Origin: Kribbella amoyensis
Lineage (GTDB): Bacteria > Actinomycetota > Actinomycetes > Propionibacteriales > Kribbellaceae
Reading direction: 5' to 3'
DNA length: 64,000 nt
Assembly: GCF_007828865.1 (NCBI RefSeq)
Contig: NZ_VIVK01000003.1
Location: 1-64,000, forward strand
Shown piece after piece: positions 1 to 8,781 of the stretch; positions within the stretch are counted from its first letter, which is position 1, and the number at the start of each line of letters is the position of its first letter. The notes under the pieces are model-generated. The model ran no database searches and was not told the origin of the DNA. It was given only the letters and a program-made list of their open reading frames with translations. The position numbers and the translations under genes were made by a program.

Positions 1-1
1 G

Positions 2-148
2 CTGGTCGACTGGTGGCGCAGCGACCAACCAGCAACCCTTCCCGAACTCACCAACCACCTGGCGCTGTCGTCCACCGACCAACTCACCCCACTGGTACAC
101 CGCCTCGCCGCCTTCCGAGCCTTCCGGCGCCCGTCAGACGAGCAGTAG
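2..148 (+). CDS. C-terminal end of an unrecognised protein (partial)
   Basis: The first bases of the window read in frame from base 2 to a TAG stop at 146-148, giving 48 residues with the strongly GC-ending codons of a real gene. The 5' part lies outside the window. The fragment is helical-looking, with a Trp-Trp pair near its start (LVDWWRSD) and a basic, Phe-rich end (AAFRAFRRP). I do not recognise the family and infer no function. Confidence 0.5.
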   Translation: MVDWWRSDQPATLPELTNHLALSSTDQLTPLVHRLAAFRAFRRPSDEQ

Positions 149-238
149 CACCGCGTAGCAGGGGTGAAGCTCGTCGCGCGGTGGCGTCCTCTGCCTTTAC
201 AGCAAGGATCCGGACGCGCAAACTGCCTGACAGCTAGG

Positions 239-691
239 TCAGCGGGGTACGTCGCCGCGCCAGCCGCCGGTCTCGGCGCCGCGGCTCTCGATGAACGCCT
301 TGAACCGCTCCAGGTCGCCCTTCACGCGGCCTTCGACCACGCCGAGCTTGTCACCGACCTTCTCCAGGAAACCGTCGGGATCGATGTCCATCTGCGCGGT
401 CACCCGGCTGCTGCTGTCGGTCAACTTGTGGAACGTCACGACGCCGGCGTGCTGCGGCCCCGAGTCCGACTTCCACGCGATCCGCTCGTCCGGGTGCTGC
501 TCGGTCACCGTCGCGTCGAACTCCCGGGTCGCGCCGCCGACCTTCACCACCCAGTGGTTGTGCGTGGAGTCCAGCTGCCGGATCTCCTCCACCCCTTCCA
601 TGAAGTGCGGGAACGACTCGAACTGCGTCCACTGGTTGTACGCCGTCGTCACCGGCACCTCGACATCGATCGACTGCGTGATCGTGCTCAT
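239..691 (-). CDS. SRPBCC (START/polyketide cyclase-like) family protein
   Basis: A 150-residue protein of the SRPBCC helix-grip superfamily, close to the 'cyclase/dehydrase' group common in actinobacteria. The opening STITQSIDVEVPVTTAYNQW and the later ESFPHFMEGVEEI and DERIAWKS segments are typical of the family, which forms a hydrophobic pocket for a small lipid or aromatic ligand. The ligand here is unknown. The start is the ATG at 691, preceded by GGAGG about six bases upstream; the reading frame extends further upstream without coding character. It faces the window start and is followed on the same strand side by stress-type genes, so a stress or envelope role is possible but is only inference. 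Confidence 0.85.
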   Translation of the reverse strand: MSTITQSIDVEVPVTTAYNQWTQFESFPHFMEGVEEIRQLDSTHNHWVVKVGGATREFDATVTEQHPDERIAWKSDSGPQHAGVVTFHKLTDSSSRVTAQMDIDPDGFLEKVGDKLGVVEGRVKGDLERFKAFIESRGAETGGWRGDVPR

Positions 692-873
692 ATCAACCTC
701 CATGGATCTCCAGGTAGCACCGGACGGAGGCTCGACGGCCCCCAGCCGCGATGGCGGACACAGGACCGTGCCCGCGCTGTTCAACCACCCGGCCGGTACC
801 CCGACCAAAACCGTTCATCGATCCCGCGATCGGGTACCGGCCTGAGGGCCCGCGTCCCCGAGGTCAACAGAAC

Positions 874-1356
874 TCAGAGCTTCTCGGCAACGGCGAGCAG
901 CATCTCCAACGCGGCGGTCGTCGCCCGCGCGACAACCTCGGACGGCTCGCCGTCGAACCTGTGCTGGTCCACCACCTCACCAACCGCCGAGCTGACGGCT
1001 ACGTAGACCGTCCCCGGCGGATGGCCCTCGTCGGGTTCAGGGCCGCCGACCCCGGTCACCGCGACCGCAAGGTCCACGTCCAACAACTGCACGCACCCCT
1101 TCGCCATCTGCACGGCGCAGCGCGCGTTCGCCACTGGACCGGGATCGACCTTCAGCACCCGGAACTTGGCCTCCGCCGCGTAGGCGACGACTCCTCCGGC
1201 GAACCAATCGCTCGACTTCGCCGCCGCCCCGAGTCGCGAGGCGATCACCCCGCTCGTCAGCGACTCGGCGACGGCGATCCGCAGCCCCTTCCCGAGCGCT
1301 GCGGCACCGACCCGCTCCCCGAGCTCGAACGCGTCAGCCACCCTCTGCTCGCTCAA
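874..1356 (-). CDS. CinA C-terminal family protein (nicotinamide-nucleotide amidohydrolase-like)
   Basis: A 160-residue stand-alone CinA C-terminal (PncC-type) domain. The family deamidates nicotinamide mononucleotide to nicotinic acid mononucleotide in the pyridine nucleotide salvage cycle, in the cytoplasm. Visible motifs are AESLTSG at residues 30-36, with the catalytic Ser (the usual form is AESCTGG), and TGVGGP at 102-107, followed by a GTVYVAVS strand. The N-terminal MoaB-like domain of full CinA is absent, as in many PncC proteins. The start is a TTG at 1356 with no strong ribosome binding site, so the exact N-terminus is uncertain; a GTG five codons inside is an alternative. Confidence 0.85.
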   Translation of the reverse strand: MSEQRVADAFELGERVGAAALGKGLRIAVAESLTSGVIASRLGAAAKSSDWFAGGVVAYAAEAKFRVLKVDPGPVANARCAVQMAKGCVQLLDVDLAVAVTGVGGPEPDEGHPPGTVYVAVSSAVGEVVDQHRFDGEPSEVVARATTAALEMLLAVAEKL

Positions 1357-1397
1357 CCGCTATCGACCCAGAGCCTCGAGTGTGGCCCGCACCCGAC

Positions 1398-1955
1398 TCA
1401 GAGCTCGCCTTCGCTCTCGACCTTCTTCTTGAGCTCGTCCTTGCTGAGCCCCGAAGTGCCGGAGATGTCCGCGTTGGCCGCCTGCTGCGCCAGCTGGTCG
1501 CGGGTCATGTCACCGGGCTGGTCACCCAGGTGCTCCTTGCGGCTGGCAACGAACGCTTCGCCGAGCTCGGTCCGCCGCTCGTCGGGCAGGTTCGCCCGCA
1601 TCCCCGGAAGGACCTTCGTCTCTTCCTCTTCGACATGATGCGACACGGCGTCGACGAGGTTCTGCAGGACCTTGTCGAAGTCCGCCGAACTCGGATCCGT
1701 CGCGGCCAGCTTGGCGAGCAGCTGATCGGCTTCGATGTGCTCCTGCTGGCTGTGCGAGACCTCCTCCTTCTCGCCGGCCTCTTCCGCGGCCACCGGGTAG
1801 ACCTCGGCCTCCTCGGCGCGGCTGTGAGCGGTCAGCAGCGTGGTGAGCACCGGCAACAGTGTCGGCCGCTTCTCCGGGTTGTCCTTCAACTCGTCGAACA
1901 GCCGCTCGACCTCACGGTGGTCCTGCATGATCAGGTCGACCACATCCGCACTCAT
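1398..1955 (-). CDS. Hemerythrin HHE-domain protein
   Basis: A 185-residue hemerythrin-like protein. The four-helix HHE domain occupies about residues 5-125, with putative di-iron ligands His13, His44 and a following Glu, His73 with Glu, and the HHVEEEE segment. Such proteins bind O2, NO or peroxide-reactive iron in the cytoplasm and are often under general stress control in actinobacteria. The tail (TRDQLAQQAANADISGTSG, then a Lys-rich end) resembles the short Rho-N/SAP-like motif appended to many actinobacterial stress proteins. The ATG at 1955 has GGAAAGGA upstream. It lies among stress-type genes, which supports a redox or oxidative stress role; the substrate is not shown by sequence. Confidence 0.88.
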   Translation of the reverse strand: MSADVVDLIMQDHREVERLFDELKDNPEKRPTLLPVLTTLLTAHSRAEEAEVYPVAAEEAGEKEEVSHSQQEHIEADQLLAKLAATDPSSADFDKVLQNLVDAVSHHVEEEETKVLPGMRANLPDERRTELGEAFVASRKEHLGDQPGDMTRDQLAQQAANADISGTSGLSKDELKKKVESEGEL

Positions 1956-2065
1956 CCCACTGTCCTTTCCGATCGATTCGCTTCCCCTAGCGGTACCCGC
2001 CTTTGATGCGTGAACTCGACGCTGTGGTGCCGAGTCACAGGATCTTGTAGCATGTCATCGGAACG

Positions 2066-2098
2066 TTGACAAATAGGCAAGTCAGCACATCATTGACA
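2066..2098 (+). promoter_or_regulatory. Two TTGACA boxes upstream of the HSP18-type regulator
   Basis: The AT-richer gap between the divergent hemerythrin gene and the regulator starting at 2140 carries TTGACA at 2066-2071 and again at 2093-2098. Either could be a -35 element for the rightward gene, but no convincing TAnnnT box lies at the expected spacing, so the promoter assignment is weak. Confidence 0.25.
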
Positions 2099-2139
2099 TC
2101 ACATCGAAACAGCGCACAGCTGGTGCCGAGAGGTGAAGC

Positions 2140-2784
2140 GTGGATTCAGGAGAGTCGGAGGTCACGCCTCTGAGCGGCCTCGAGTTGCTCGAGGACCCAG
2201 CCCTGCTGCAGGACGCCGACGCACCCCAGCTGCTGGCCGCGCTGGCGGCCATGCACCGGATCCGCGCGTATTTCGACCGGTGCGAGCCGAGGCTGATCGA
2301 CGAGGCCCGGGACCGGGGCGCGACCTGGGCCCAGATCGCACCCGCCCTCGGCCTCGCCAGCCGTCAGGCGGCCGAGCGGCGGTACCTGCGCCTCAAGCCA
2401 CTAGCCGCCGACGCCCCCGAAACGACCCGCGAGCACCGGGTGCGGGCCACCCGCAACCAGCGTTCGGCCGACCGTGCGGTGGCCGGTTGGGCCCGGGACA
2501 ACGCCGCCGCGCTCCGGCAGCTCGCCGGACAGATCACCGCACTGCCGTCCGACGCCTCCAACCCGTCCTCGGCCGAGGCAGGACCCAGCATCGCCAGGCT
2601 CCGGGACGCCCTGGGCGGCAACGACGCGGCCGAACTCGTCCAGCCGCTCGCAGCCGCGGCCGCGAGCTTGCGCACCAGCCATCCCGGGCTGGCCGACCAG
2701 ATCACCGAGCTCACCGAGACCACCGACACGATCCGCACCGCCGACACTGCCCGTCGCTCTTCACCTGGAGGTTCCGAGACGTGA
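2140..2784 (+). CDS. HSP18-type transcriptional regulator-like protein
   Basis: A 214-residue protein resembling actinobacterial proteins annotated as HSP18 transcriptional regulators. Residues 57-85 (ARDRGATWAQIAPALGLAS then RQAAERRYLRLKP) form a recognisable helix-turn-helix typical of this group; the rest is Ala-rich and helical (about residues 105-205), probably for oligomerisation. The likely targets are small heat-shock protein genes, but no sHSP gene is present here. The start is a GTG at 2140 with GAGAGG upstream. Its stop overlaps the GTG of the next gene (GTGA), so the two proteins are probably made together. Name by similarity of the helix-turn-helix only; binding targets are not visible. 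Confidence 0.65.
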   Translation: MDSGESEVTPLSGLELLEDPALLQDADAPQLLAALAAMHRIRAYFDRCEPRLIDEARDRGATWAQIAPALGLASRQAAERRYLRLKPLAADAPETTREHRVRATRNQRSADRAVAGWARDNAAALRQLAGQITALPSDASNPSSAEAGPSIARLRDALGGNDAAELVQPLAAAAASLRTSHPGLADQITELTETTDTIRTADTARRSSPGGSET

Positions 2785-3038
2785 CCACCGCGCCGATTCT
2801 TCAGCAGCCCGACGCAGCCCGGACCGACGAGTTCACCCACGACCTCGAGCAGTTCATCGAGACCTATTGCGCCGACGGACGGTGGTACTCCCGCCGCCAC
2901 GACAGCGAAGTACCGTTCGCCGGAAACGACAACGAGCTGGACCAGATCGCCCTCGGTTCCCAGGTCGCACGATGGAACCGCCTGCCGCATGTCGTCCGGA
3001 CGCCGACCGGCACCATCGCCGAAATTCTCACCACCTGA
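2781..3038 (+). CDS. Small conserved-looking protein coupled to the HSP18-type regulator
   Basis: An 85-residue protein starting at GTG 2781, whose first bases overlap the stop of the preceding gene (GTGA), with a GGAGG ribosome binding site inside the upstream coding sequence at 2767-2771. It is acidic in the first half (DEFTHDLEQFIETYC), has a WYSRRHDSEV segment, and ends with RWNRLPHVVRTPTGTIAEIL. There is no signal peptide or membrane segment. I do not recognise a family. The coupled arrangement suggests that it works with the regulator, for example as a ligand-binding or anti-activator partner, but this is inference from position. Confidence 0.7.
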   Translation: MTTAPILQQPDAARTDEFTHDLEQFIETYCADGRWYSRRHDSEVPFAGNDNELDQIALGSQVARWNRLPHVVRTPTGTIAEILTT

Positions 3039-3113
3039 ACCGCGGCATGCGGCTGCGCCAGGTCCAGTCCGATCCCGCCGGCCGCACCCGTGACGACCGC
3101 GGGCGGCCGGGGT

Positions 3114-3359
3114 TCAGGCATCGCACCCATCCCCCGCGTCGTGGACGTCGATCTCGACGGAGCTGTCCTCGTCCGTCCGGATCTGGTCACGTCGCCGCGT
3201 CAGCAGGGTGAGCACCGGCGACCGCTCGCCGTGATTGCGCTCGTACCCGATGAGCTGGTCCACCTGCTCGATGTCGAGCTCCTTGATCCGCGACGGCAAC
3301 GCTTCGGCGGGTACCAGGTCGAAGTCCGGCACCGGCAGCGAGCCTTTCTGGCGCGCCAT
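3114..3359 (-). CDS. Small DUF8129-like protein
   Basis: An 81-residue soluble protein with the pattern LPVPDFDLVPAEALPSRI followed by a leucine-rich helix pair (ELDIEQVDQLIGYERNHGE then RSPVLTLLTRRRDQI). This pattern is shared by many short actinobacterial proteins grouped as DUF8129-like; their function is not established. The C-terminal 15 residues are strongly acidic. The ATG at 3359 has a good GGAGG seven bases upstream, so expression is likely. It lies downstream of the STAS/phosphatase pair on the same strand but about 140 bases away, so it probably has its own promoter. Confidence 0.75.
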   Translation of the reverse strand: MARQKGSLPVPDFDLVPAEALPSRIKELDIEQVDQLIGYERNHGERSPVLTLLTRRRDQIRTDEDSSVEIDVHDAGDGCDA

Positions 3360-3501
3360 AGAAACCTCCTTCGCTTTCGTCCTGCGGTGCCCGTGCGTCA
3401 GTCGAGCAAACCCGAAGGCCCGGCATCGACCTCAGGCTCATGCATCCGTTCCCACTGCTGTTGTTGGCGCGGGCCTTCATCTTGGTGCGGGTCGTCGGAC
3501 G

Positions 3502-3831
3502 TCATTCGAGGGTGGGGAGGACCGGGATGGTTCGGGGCAGGTTCGTCAGTTCGAGGGCGGCCCGCAGCGGCGAGTCCGGTGGGACGACGACTCGGAGCTC
3601 CTGGCGGCGTTCGCCGGCACGTTCGGCGAGGCGGAAGAGCATCGCGATCCCGGAGCTGTCGAGATAGCCGGTCTCGCTGAGGTCCACGACGATCACGGTC
3701 ACATCGGCCGATGCGACGCGACTGATGGCATCTCTCACCTCGACGGCGTTGGTGAGGTCGACTTCGCCGTAGATCCTCACCACCTGGACGTCGTTGCTCG
3801 TTCGGGCATCCACTCTTGCGGACTCGGTCAC
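3502..3831 (-). CDS. STAS-domain anti-sigma factor antagonist
   Basis: A 109-residue single STAS domain protein. In partner-switching systems such proteins, when dephosphorylated by a SpoIIE/PP2C phosphatase, bind the anti-sigma kinase and free a sigma factor. The diagnostic loop LSETGYLDSSGIAMLFRL lies at residues 51-68, and the DSSG serines (59-60) are the usual phosphorylation site. The start is a GTG at 3831 that overlaps the stop of the phosphatase gene (GTGA), a classic coupled switch pair. No sigma factor of the SigB/SigF type is adjacent, so its target is elsewhere in the genome. The frameshifted sensor upstream raises the question of whether the pair is still functional. Confidence 0.9.
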   Translation of the reverse strand: MTESARVDARTSNDVQVVRIYGEVDLTNAVEVRDAISRVASADVTVIVVDLSETGYLDSSGIAMLFRLAERAGERRQELRVVVPPDSPLRAALELTNLPRTIPVLPTLE

Positions 3832-5997
3832 GTCTCGTCCTCCACCAGCACTTTGCGGCGCATCAGGATCGTCGTCCCCTGCGGACCGCTGTCGATGTCC
3901 ACCGAGTCGGTGAGTCCCCGGATCAAGGTCAAACCCCAGCCTCCGCCGCGGTCGGCCGGATTCCGCCACCGTCCGTGGTCGCGCACAGTCAGCTCGACCG
4001 AGCCCTCCACAAGTCGCGCCTCGACCCGCAGGTCGCCTGGGGAGGTGGCGTACGCGTGGCGTACGACGTTGCTGCAAGCCTCCCCGCAGGCGATCGTGAT
4101 CTCGCCGGCGTCCCGGGCATCGACCCCCGACTCGCGGAGCCAGCGACGGACCGTGTGCCGGACCTGCAAGAGGATCTGCGCATCGGCGGGCACCTCGAGC
4201 GACAGCGGCGTTCCGGCCAGCACCGATGGCCGGAGCGCGATCAATGCGATGTCGTCCGCGACCTTGCCGTTCTCCGCGAGGGCTGACAGGAGGTGGTCAC
4301 ACAGCGCGTCGAGGTCGCCCTGCCTGGCGCCCGACGCTTCGGCCAGCAGCCGATCGAAGCCGTTCTGAATCGACAGCCCGCGCTTCTCGACCAACCCGTC
4401 GGTGTAGAGCAGCAGGGTCGCTCCGGGCCGCAGTTGCTGCGTGGCCTCGGCGCGGTCCCAGTGCGCGAGTACGCCAAGCGGCGGGGCCAGTCCGCCCTCG
4501 AGGTACCACGTGGCCCCGTCGTCGATCAGGAGGGCAGGCGGATGTCCGGCGTTCGTGAACCGTACGGTGCCGGTGTCCGCGTCGTAGAGGACGTACAGCA
4601 TCGTCACCATCTCGGCCAGCGGCAGCCCGCGGGCCAGGTCGTGCAGACCGTCCATCACCGCTACCGGCGAGGGATCGCGCACGGCGTACGCCCGGACCGC
4701 CATCCGCAGCTGTGTCATGGCTGCCGCGGCCTGTAGACCGTGCCCGGCGACATCACCGATCACGAGAGCTATCAGGCCGCCGCGCAACTGGATCACGTCG
4801 TACCAGTCACCGCCGACATGCAGGTCCGCGGTCGCCGGGACGTAGCGAGCGGCGACGGCGACGCCGGGGATGTCGGGCATCCGGTCGGGCAGCAGGCTGC
4901 GTTGCAACGTCTCCGCGATCTGGTGTTCCCGCCGCGTCCGCGCCTCCTCCAGGCTCAGCTGCTGTTGGGTCTCGTGCCGGTGGTGGATCTCGCGCCGCAG
5001 CCGGTCACTCGTCAGGGAGAGTTCCGCCGTTCGATTCTTCACGCGCCCCTCCAGGTCCGCCGCCGCGGAGATCAGCGCGCGGGCGATCTGCATTCGTTCG
5101 GTCACCAGTGCGGCGAGGAAGAACGAGGTGAGCGCGACAGTGGCGTTGAACGCCTGCAGGGTCAGCATCTGCCCCAACAGCGACACCCCCGCGAACGGGC
5201 CGAGCCCGTGAATCGCCGACCAGGTCGCGATCAGCGAGGCGATCAGCGCAGCAGGTGCGGCTCCGCGCAGCTGCAGACGCCACGAGGCCCATCCCAGCAA
5301 AGGCAACACCAGGAACAACACCGGCAGATCGGTGTACGCGGTCCAGGACACAAGCCCTGTGGTCAGCACCAGGATCACCGCGGCTTCGAGCCAGCTCGCG
5401 AACGACCATCGCTCGAGTTCCCAGAACAGCGGGATGCACAGCAGGAACGGGGCGACGGCGAGTACGCCCATCGCGTCGCCGGTCCACCACACCGCCCACG
5501 CACCGGCCAGCTCACCACTGTCGATCGCTCCTGAAGACAACAGCGTGACGGCGCCGATGGTCGCGCTGATCGTCATGCTGGCCAGCGCACCCAGGAACAC
5601 GATCGCCAGCGCATCCCGCTGGCGATCCAGCTGCCGCCGGAACCCGACGCGCTCGAGTACAATCGCCGCCACCAGCGGTGCGACGGTGTCGCCCAGGGCG
5701 GTGAGCAGCGCGGGCACCGGACCGGTGCTGATCGGCAGATTGACCGCCAGCGCCGCAAGCGCGACGCCCGGCCACATCGACCTCCCCAGAACCCAGGAAT
5801 GCCGCCAATGCGATACCACTGGGTGGCCACAGGGGCGTGACGTTCCGCTCCACCAGCGACAGGCTCAGGCCCAGCCGGGCACCGAGGTAATAGGCCGCAC
5901 CGACCAGCACGACCGCCACGGCGCTACGCCCCAGCTCCGCCGGTGGACGCAGCCTGAGGATCGCCGAGGCCCTCGAAGCTCCCGCACGTCCACCCAT
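3828..5997 (-). CDS. MASE1 membrane sensor with SpoIIE (PP2C) phosphatase and HATPase domains, frameshifted near the N-terminus
   Basis: A large sensor that should read as MASE1 membrane domain, short coiled-coil linker, SpoIIE-type Ser/Thr phosphatase (ARYVPATADLHVGGDWYDV, IGDVAGHG, NAGHPP) and C-terminal HATPase (ACGEACSNVVRHA, GWGLTLIRGL). The open frame 3828-5819 lacks the first membrane helix. That helix (YYLGARLGLSLSL, then TPLWPPSGIALAAFL) is read in another frame from ATG 5997, which has GGAGAG upstream. Deleting one base from the CCC run at 5792-5794 joins the two frames exactly inside the expected MASE1 motif (FLVLGRSMWPG). This is either a true inactivating mutation or a base-call error. 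The product would dephosphorylate the coupled STAS protein; the combined phosphatase/kinase architecture resembles Rsb-type stress switches. Confidence 0.8.
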
Positions 5998-6111
5998 GGT
6001 GTCACTCTCCGGCCGGGGCGGGCGCCTCATCGTCTTAGCTCATACGACGCCGGAAACCGGGCTACGTCAAGCAACTCCTTCCACCCTCGGCCAGGTGCAC
6101 CAGCCACCCCC

Positions 6112-7062
6112 TCAATGTCCGTTCGCGGTCGAGCGCGATGATTGCCGTGCCTGGTGCCGGAATTGTGCGGGCGATGAGCCGACGACGCGGCGGAACGCGG
6201 TACTGAACGCACTCTCGGACCGGTACCCCGTGGCCCGTGCCAGCTCGGGGATCGACAGAATGTCGCGGGCCAGCGCGTCGCGCGCGAGGCTCATCCGCCA
6301 GTGGATCAGGTACTCCAGAGGCGGGACGCCCACGTGGCTCTTGAATGCCTCGGCGAACGCGGACCGCGACATGTGGCTGATCTCGGCGAGCTCCTTGAGG
6401 GTCCAGGAGTGCGCCAGGTCCGCATGCACGGCACGCAAGGCGGCGCCGATGCCGTCCTCGTTCAGGGCACCCAGCCAGCCGGTGGGCCGGTGGGTCTGAG
6501 CGGCGTGAGCACGCAACATGTGCACGAGCAGGATCTGCGCGAGGTGGTTCTGCACCAGCGGGCCACCGGCGGCGACGACCCCGACCTCGGTGGCCAGCAG
6601 ATCGATCAGCTGCCCGAGCCGCCCGCCCTGAGGATCAGCCGCGCGGACGATCACCAGCGGCGGCAGAAGGTCGGTCAGCAGGGTCGCGTTCCTGTCGTCG
6701 AACGCGATGTGCCCGACGCAGAGGTACAGGTCCTCCACGGCCTCGGGGCCGATCCGCACGAACCCGTCTTCGGCACCCGCCCACACCGGCGCCGCAGGGC
6801 GCGGGCTCGTGTCGAGCGTGCTGGCCAGGACGTAAGGCGGCGGGTTGCCGAGCATGAAGGTGTCACCCTCCTGCAGGAGCACCGGCTCCTGTCCTTCGAG
6901 GATCAACCAGCACGTGCCGCGGACAAGGCCCCCGACCCGCACGTGCAGGAACGGGTCGAAGCGCAGCGCCCACTCCCCCGAGGCCCGGAGGTTGGGACCG
7001 ATCACCGTGCGGGGCCTGAGCAGGCCGATCGCGTCCGCGACGGGATCCCGAAACCCGAGCAC
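6112..7062 (-). CDS. AraC family transcriptional regulator (cupin-6 sensor domain)
   Basis: A roughly 316-residue AraC-type activator. An N-terminal cupin (about residues 30-190, with RVGGLVRGTCWL and EGDTFMLGN) senses a ligand, and the C-terminal AraC helix-turn-helix pair covers about 210-305 (LKELAEISHMSRSAFAEAFK, and ELARATGYRSESAFSTAFRR). The protein is preceded by AGGAGGAG; the spacing favours the GTG at 7062 over the adjacent TTG at 7065. It is divergent from the SDR gene at 7182, with about 120 bases between them, so the SDR gene is the obvious target. The cupin family is common next to oxidoreductases acting on small organic compounds. Confidence 0.88.
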   Translation of the reverse strand: MLGFRDPVADAIGLLRPRTVIGPNLRASGEWALRFDPFLHVRVGGLVRGTCWLILEGQEPVLLQEGDTFMLGNPPPYVLASTLDTSPRPAAPVWAGAEDGFVRIGPEAVEDLYLCVGHIAFDDRNATLLTDLLPPLVIVRAADPQGGRLGQLIDLLATEVGVVAAGGPLVQNHLAQILLVHMLRAHAAQTHRPTGWLGALNEDGIGAALRAVHADLAHSWTLKELAEISHMSRSAFAEAFKSHVGVPPLEYLIHWRMSLARDALARDILSIPELARATGYRSESAFSTAFRRVVGSSPAQFRHQARQSSRSTANGH

Positions 7063-7181
7063 CAAGCACTCCTCCTGGACGATGTGTAAAGAAATCCGGA
7101 CTCTGCATCATGGATCGTACGCCCTCGCCCCTGCAGGATCGATGGTGAACGGATCAATCACCAGTGATGGAGGCACCCAAG

Positions 7182-7934
7182 ATGGGGCAGTTGGACGGCA
7201 AGACGTCGGTGGTCACCGGAGGCAGCAGCGGGATCGGTCTGGCCACCGCCGTCCGGCTGGCGGACGAGGGCGCGTACGTGTTCGTCACCGGCCGGCGCGA
7301 GGCCGAACTGGAGGCCGCCGTCAAGACCATCGGAGCGGACCGGGCCACCGCGGTCGTCGGCGACATCGCCAAGCCGGCGGACCTGGACCGGCTCTACGAC
7401 GCGGTCCGGGCCCGAGGCAACGGTCTGGACGTCCTCGTGGCGAACGCGGCCGTCGGTTCGTTCGTGACGCTGGCGGAGACCACCGAGGACCACTTCGACC
7501 AGACCTTCGCGGTCAATGTCCGAGGCACCCTGTTCACCGTGCAGAAGGCGTTGCCGCTGCTCAACCACGGAGCCTCGATCGTCCTCGTCGGTTCGACTGC
7601 CGGCGACCGTGGAGTCGAGGCGTTCGGCGCCTACGCGGCGTCGAAGGCGGCCGTCCGGTCCTTCGCGCGGACCTGGTCCAACGAGCTCAAGGACCGTGGC
7701 ATCCGGGTCAACGTGGTCTCGCCGGCCTGGATCGAGACCCCCGGCGGTACCGCCGCTTTCGGCGACGAGGAGACCGCCCGGGCCGTCAAGGAGAACGTCG
7801 CCGCGACCGTGGCCGCGGGCCGCATGGGTCAGCCCGAAGAAGCCGCCGCGGTCGTCGCCTTCCTCGCTTCCGATCAGAGCAGCTATGTCGTCGGCACCAA
7901 CCTCTATGTCGACGGAGGCACCAACCAGATCTGA
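7182..7934 (+). CDS. SDR family NAD(P)-dependent oxidoreductase
   Basis: A 250-residue classical short-chain dehydrogenase. The Rossmann motif TGGSSGIG is at residues 12-19, the structural NAAVG near 90, the catalytic Ser in VLVGSTAG and the YAASK catalytic Tyr/Lys pair near 150, followed by NVVSPAWIETPG and the conserved C-terminal YVVGTNLYVDGG. It oxidises or reduces a hydroxyl/keto group with NAD(P); the substrate is unknown. The ATG at 7182 is chosen because GGAGG sits nine bases upstream; the frame also contains a GTG at 7164 and ATG at 7167, which lack such a site. It is divergent from the AraC regulator and convergent with the sugar ABC operon. Confidence 0.93.
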   Translation: MGQLDGKTSVVTGGSSGIGLATAVRLADEGAYVFVTGRREAELEAAVKTIGADRATAVVGDIAKPADLDRLYDAVRARGNGLDVLVANAAVGSFVTLAETTEDHFDQTFAVNVRGTLFTVQKALPLLNHGASIVLVGSTAGDRGVEAFGAYAASKAAVRSFARTWSNELKDRGIRVNVVSPAWIETPGGTAAFGDEETARAVKENVAATVAAGRMGQPEEAAAVVAFLASDQSSYVVGTNLYVDGGTNQI

Positions 7935-7938
7935 CCCC

Positions 7939-8781
7939 TCATTTGGTGGCGCCGGCGGTGAGGCCCGCGATGACCTGTCGTTGCAGGATCAGGAAGAGGA
8001 CGACCGGGACGATCATGACCAGGGTCGCGCCGGCCAGGGAGCCGGTCACGTTGCTGCCGAACTGGGACTTGAAGCCGGCCAGTGCGAGTTGGACGTTCTG
8101 GTTCCGCTGGGAGACGGTGAGCAGGTTGGCGAAGAAGAACTCGTTCCAGATCAGGACGAACGAGACGACGGCGACGGTCGCCAGGGCCGGTCGGGACAGC
8201 GGCAGCACGATGGTCCGCAGGATGGCGAAGTAGCCGGCGCCGTCGATGTGGGCCGCTTCCTCCAGTTCCGGTGGCAGACCGGCCAGGAACGATCGGAGCA
8301 CCACGAACGACAAGGGGAACATCAGCGCCGCGTAGAAGATCACCATGCCGGGCCGGGAGTTGAACAGGCCGAGCTCGCGCATGATGAAGAACTCGGGAGT
8401 GGCCAGACCGACCAACGGGACAGCGAGAGCGAGGCTGAACGCGGCAGTGATACTCCCGCTGCCCCGGAACCGGTAGCGAGCCAGCGGATAGGCGGCCAGC
8501 AGAGCGATGGTGAGCGCGCCGGCGGTCCCACCCACCGCGTACAGCAAGGTGTTGGCGACGTACTCGTGCAGGCGTACCTGCGTGAAGGCGTCGAGGTAGC
8601 CGGACAAGGTGAAGGGACTCGGCCAGAAGCCGGACCCGGAATTGAACTGGTCCGCTGTCTTGAAGGACGACAACACGACCCACAGGGTGGGACCGAGCGA
8701 CAGCAGACAAGCGAGGATCAGGACGAGATAAAGGCCCGCGACGACAGGTCTCGAGCTGTGGCGGAACGGTGAGCCGATCAC
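7939..8781 (-). CDS. Carbohydrate ABC transporter permease (MalG-like)
   Basis: A 280-residue inner-membrane permease of the MalG/CUT1 type. It has about six hydrophobic segments and the EAA loop LEEAAHIDGAGYFAILRTIVLPLSRPAL, which contacts the ATPase. It pairs with the MalF-like permease encoded just upstream. The start is a GTG at 8781 that overlaps the upstream stop (GTGA). The longer open frame upstream is a shadow. It is the last gene of the operon, four bases from the convergent SDR stop. No ATPase gene is present, as is usual when a shared MsiK-type ATPase serves several sugar importers in actinobacteria. Confidence 0.93.
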   Translation of the reverse strand: MIGSPFRHSSRPVVAGLYLVLILACLLSLGPTLWVVLSSFKTADQFNSGSGFWPSPFTLSGYLDAFTQVRLHEYVANTLLYAVGGTAGALTIALLAAYPLARYRFRGSGSITAAFSLALAVPLVGLATPEFFIMRELGLFNSRPGMVIFYAALMFPLSFVVLRSFLAGLPPELEEAAHIDGAGYFAILRTIVLPLSRPALATVAVVSFVLIWNEFFFANLLTVSQRNQNVQLALAGFKSQFGSNVTGSLAGATLVMIVPVVLFLILQRQVIAGLTAGATK

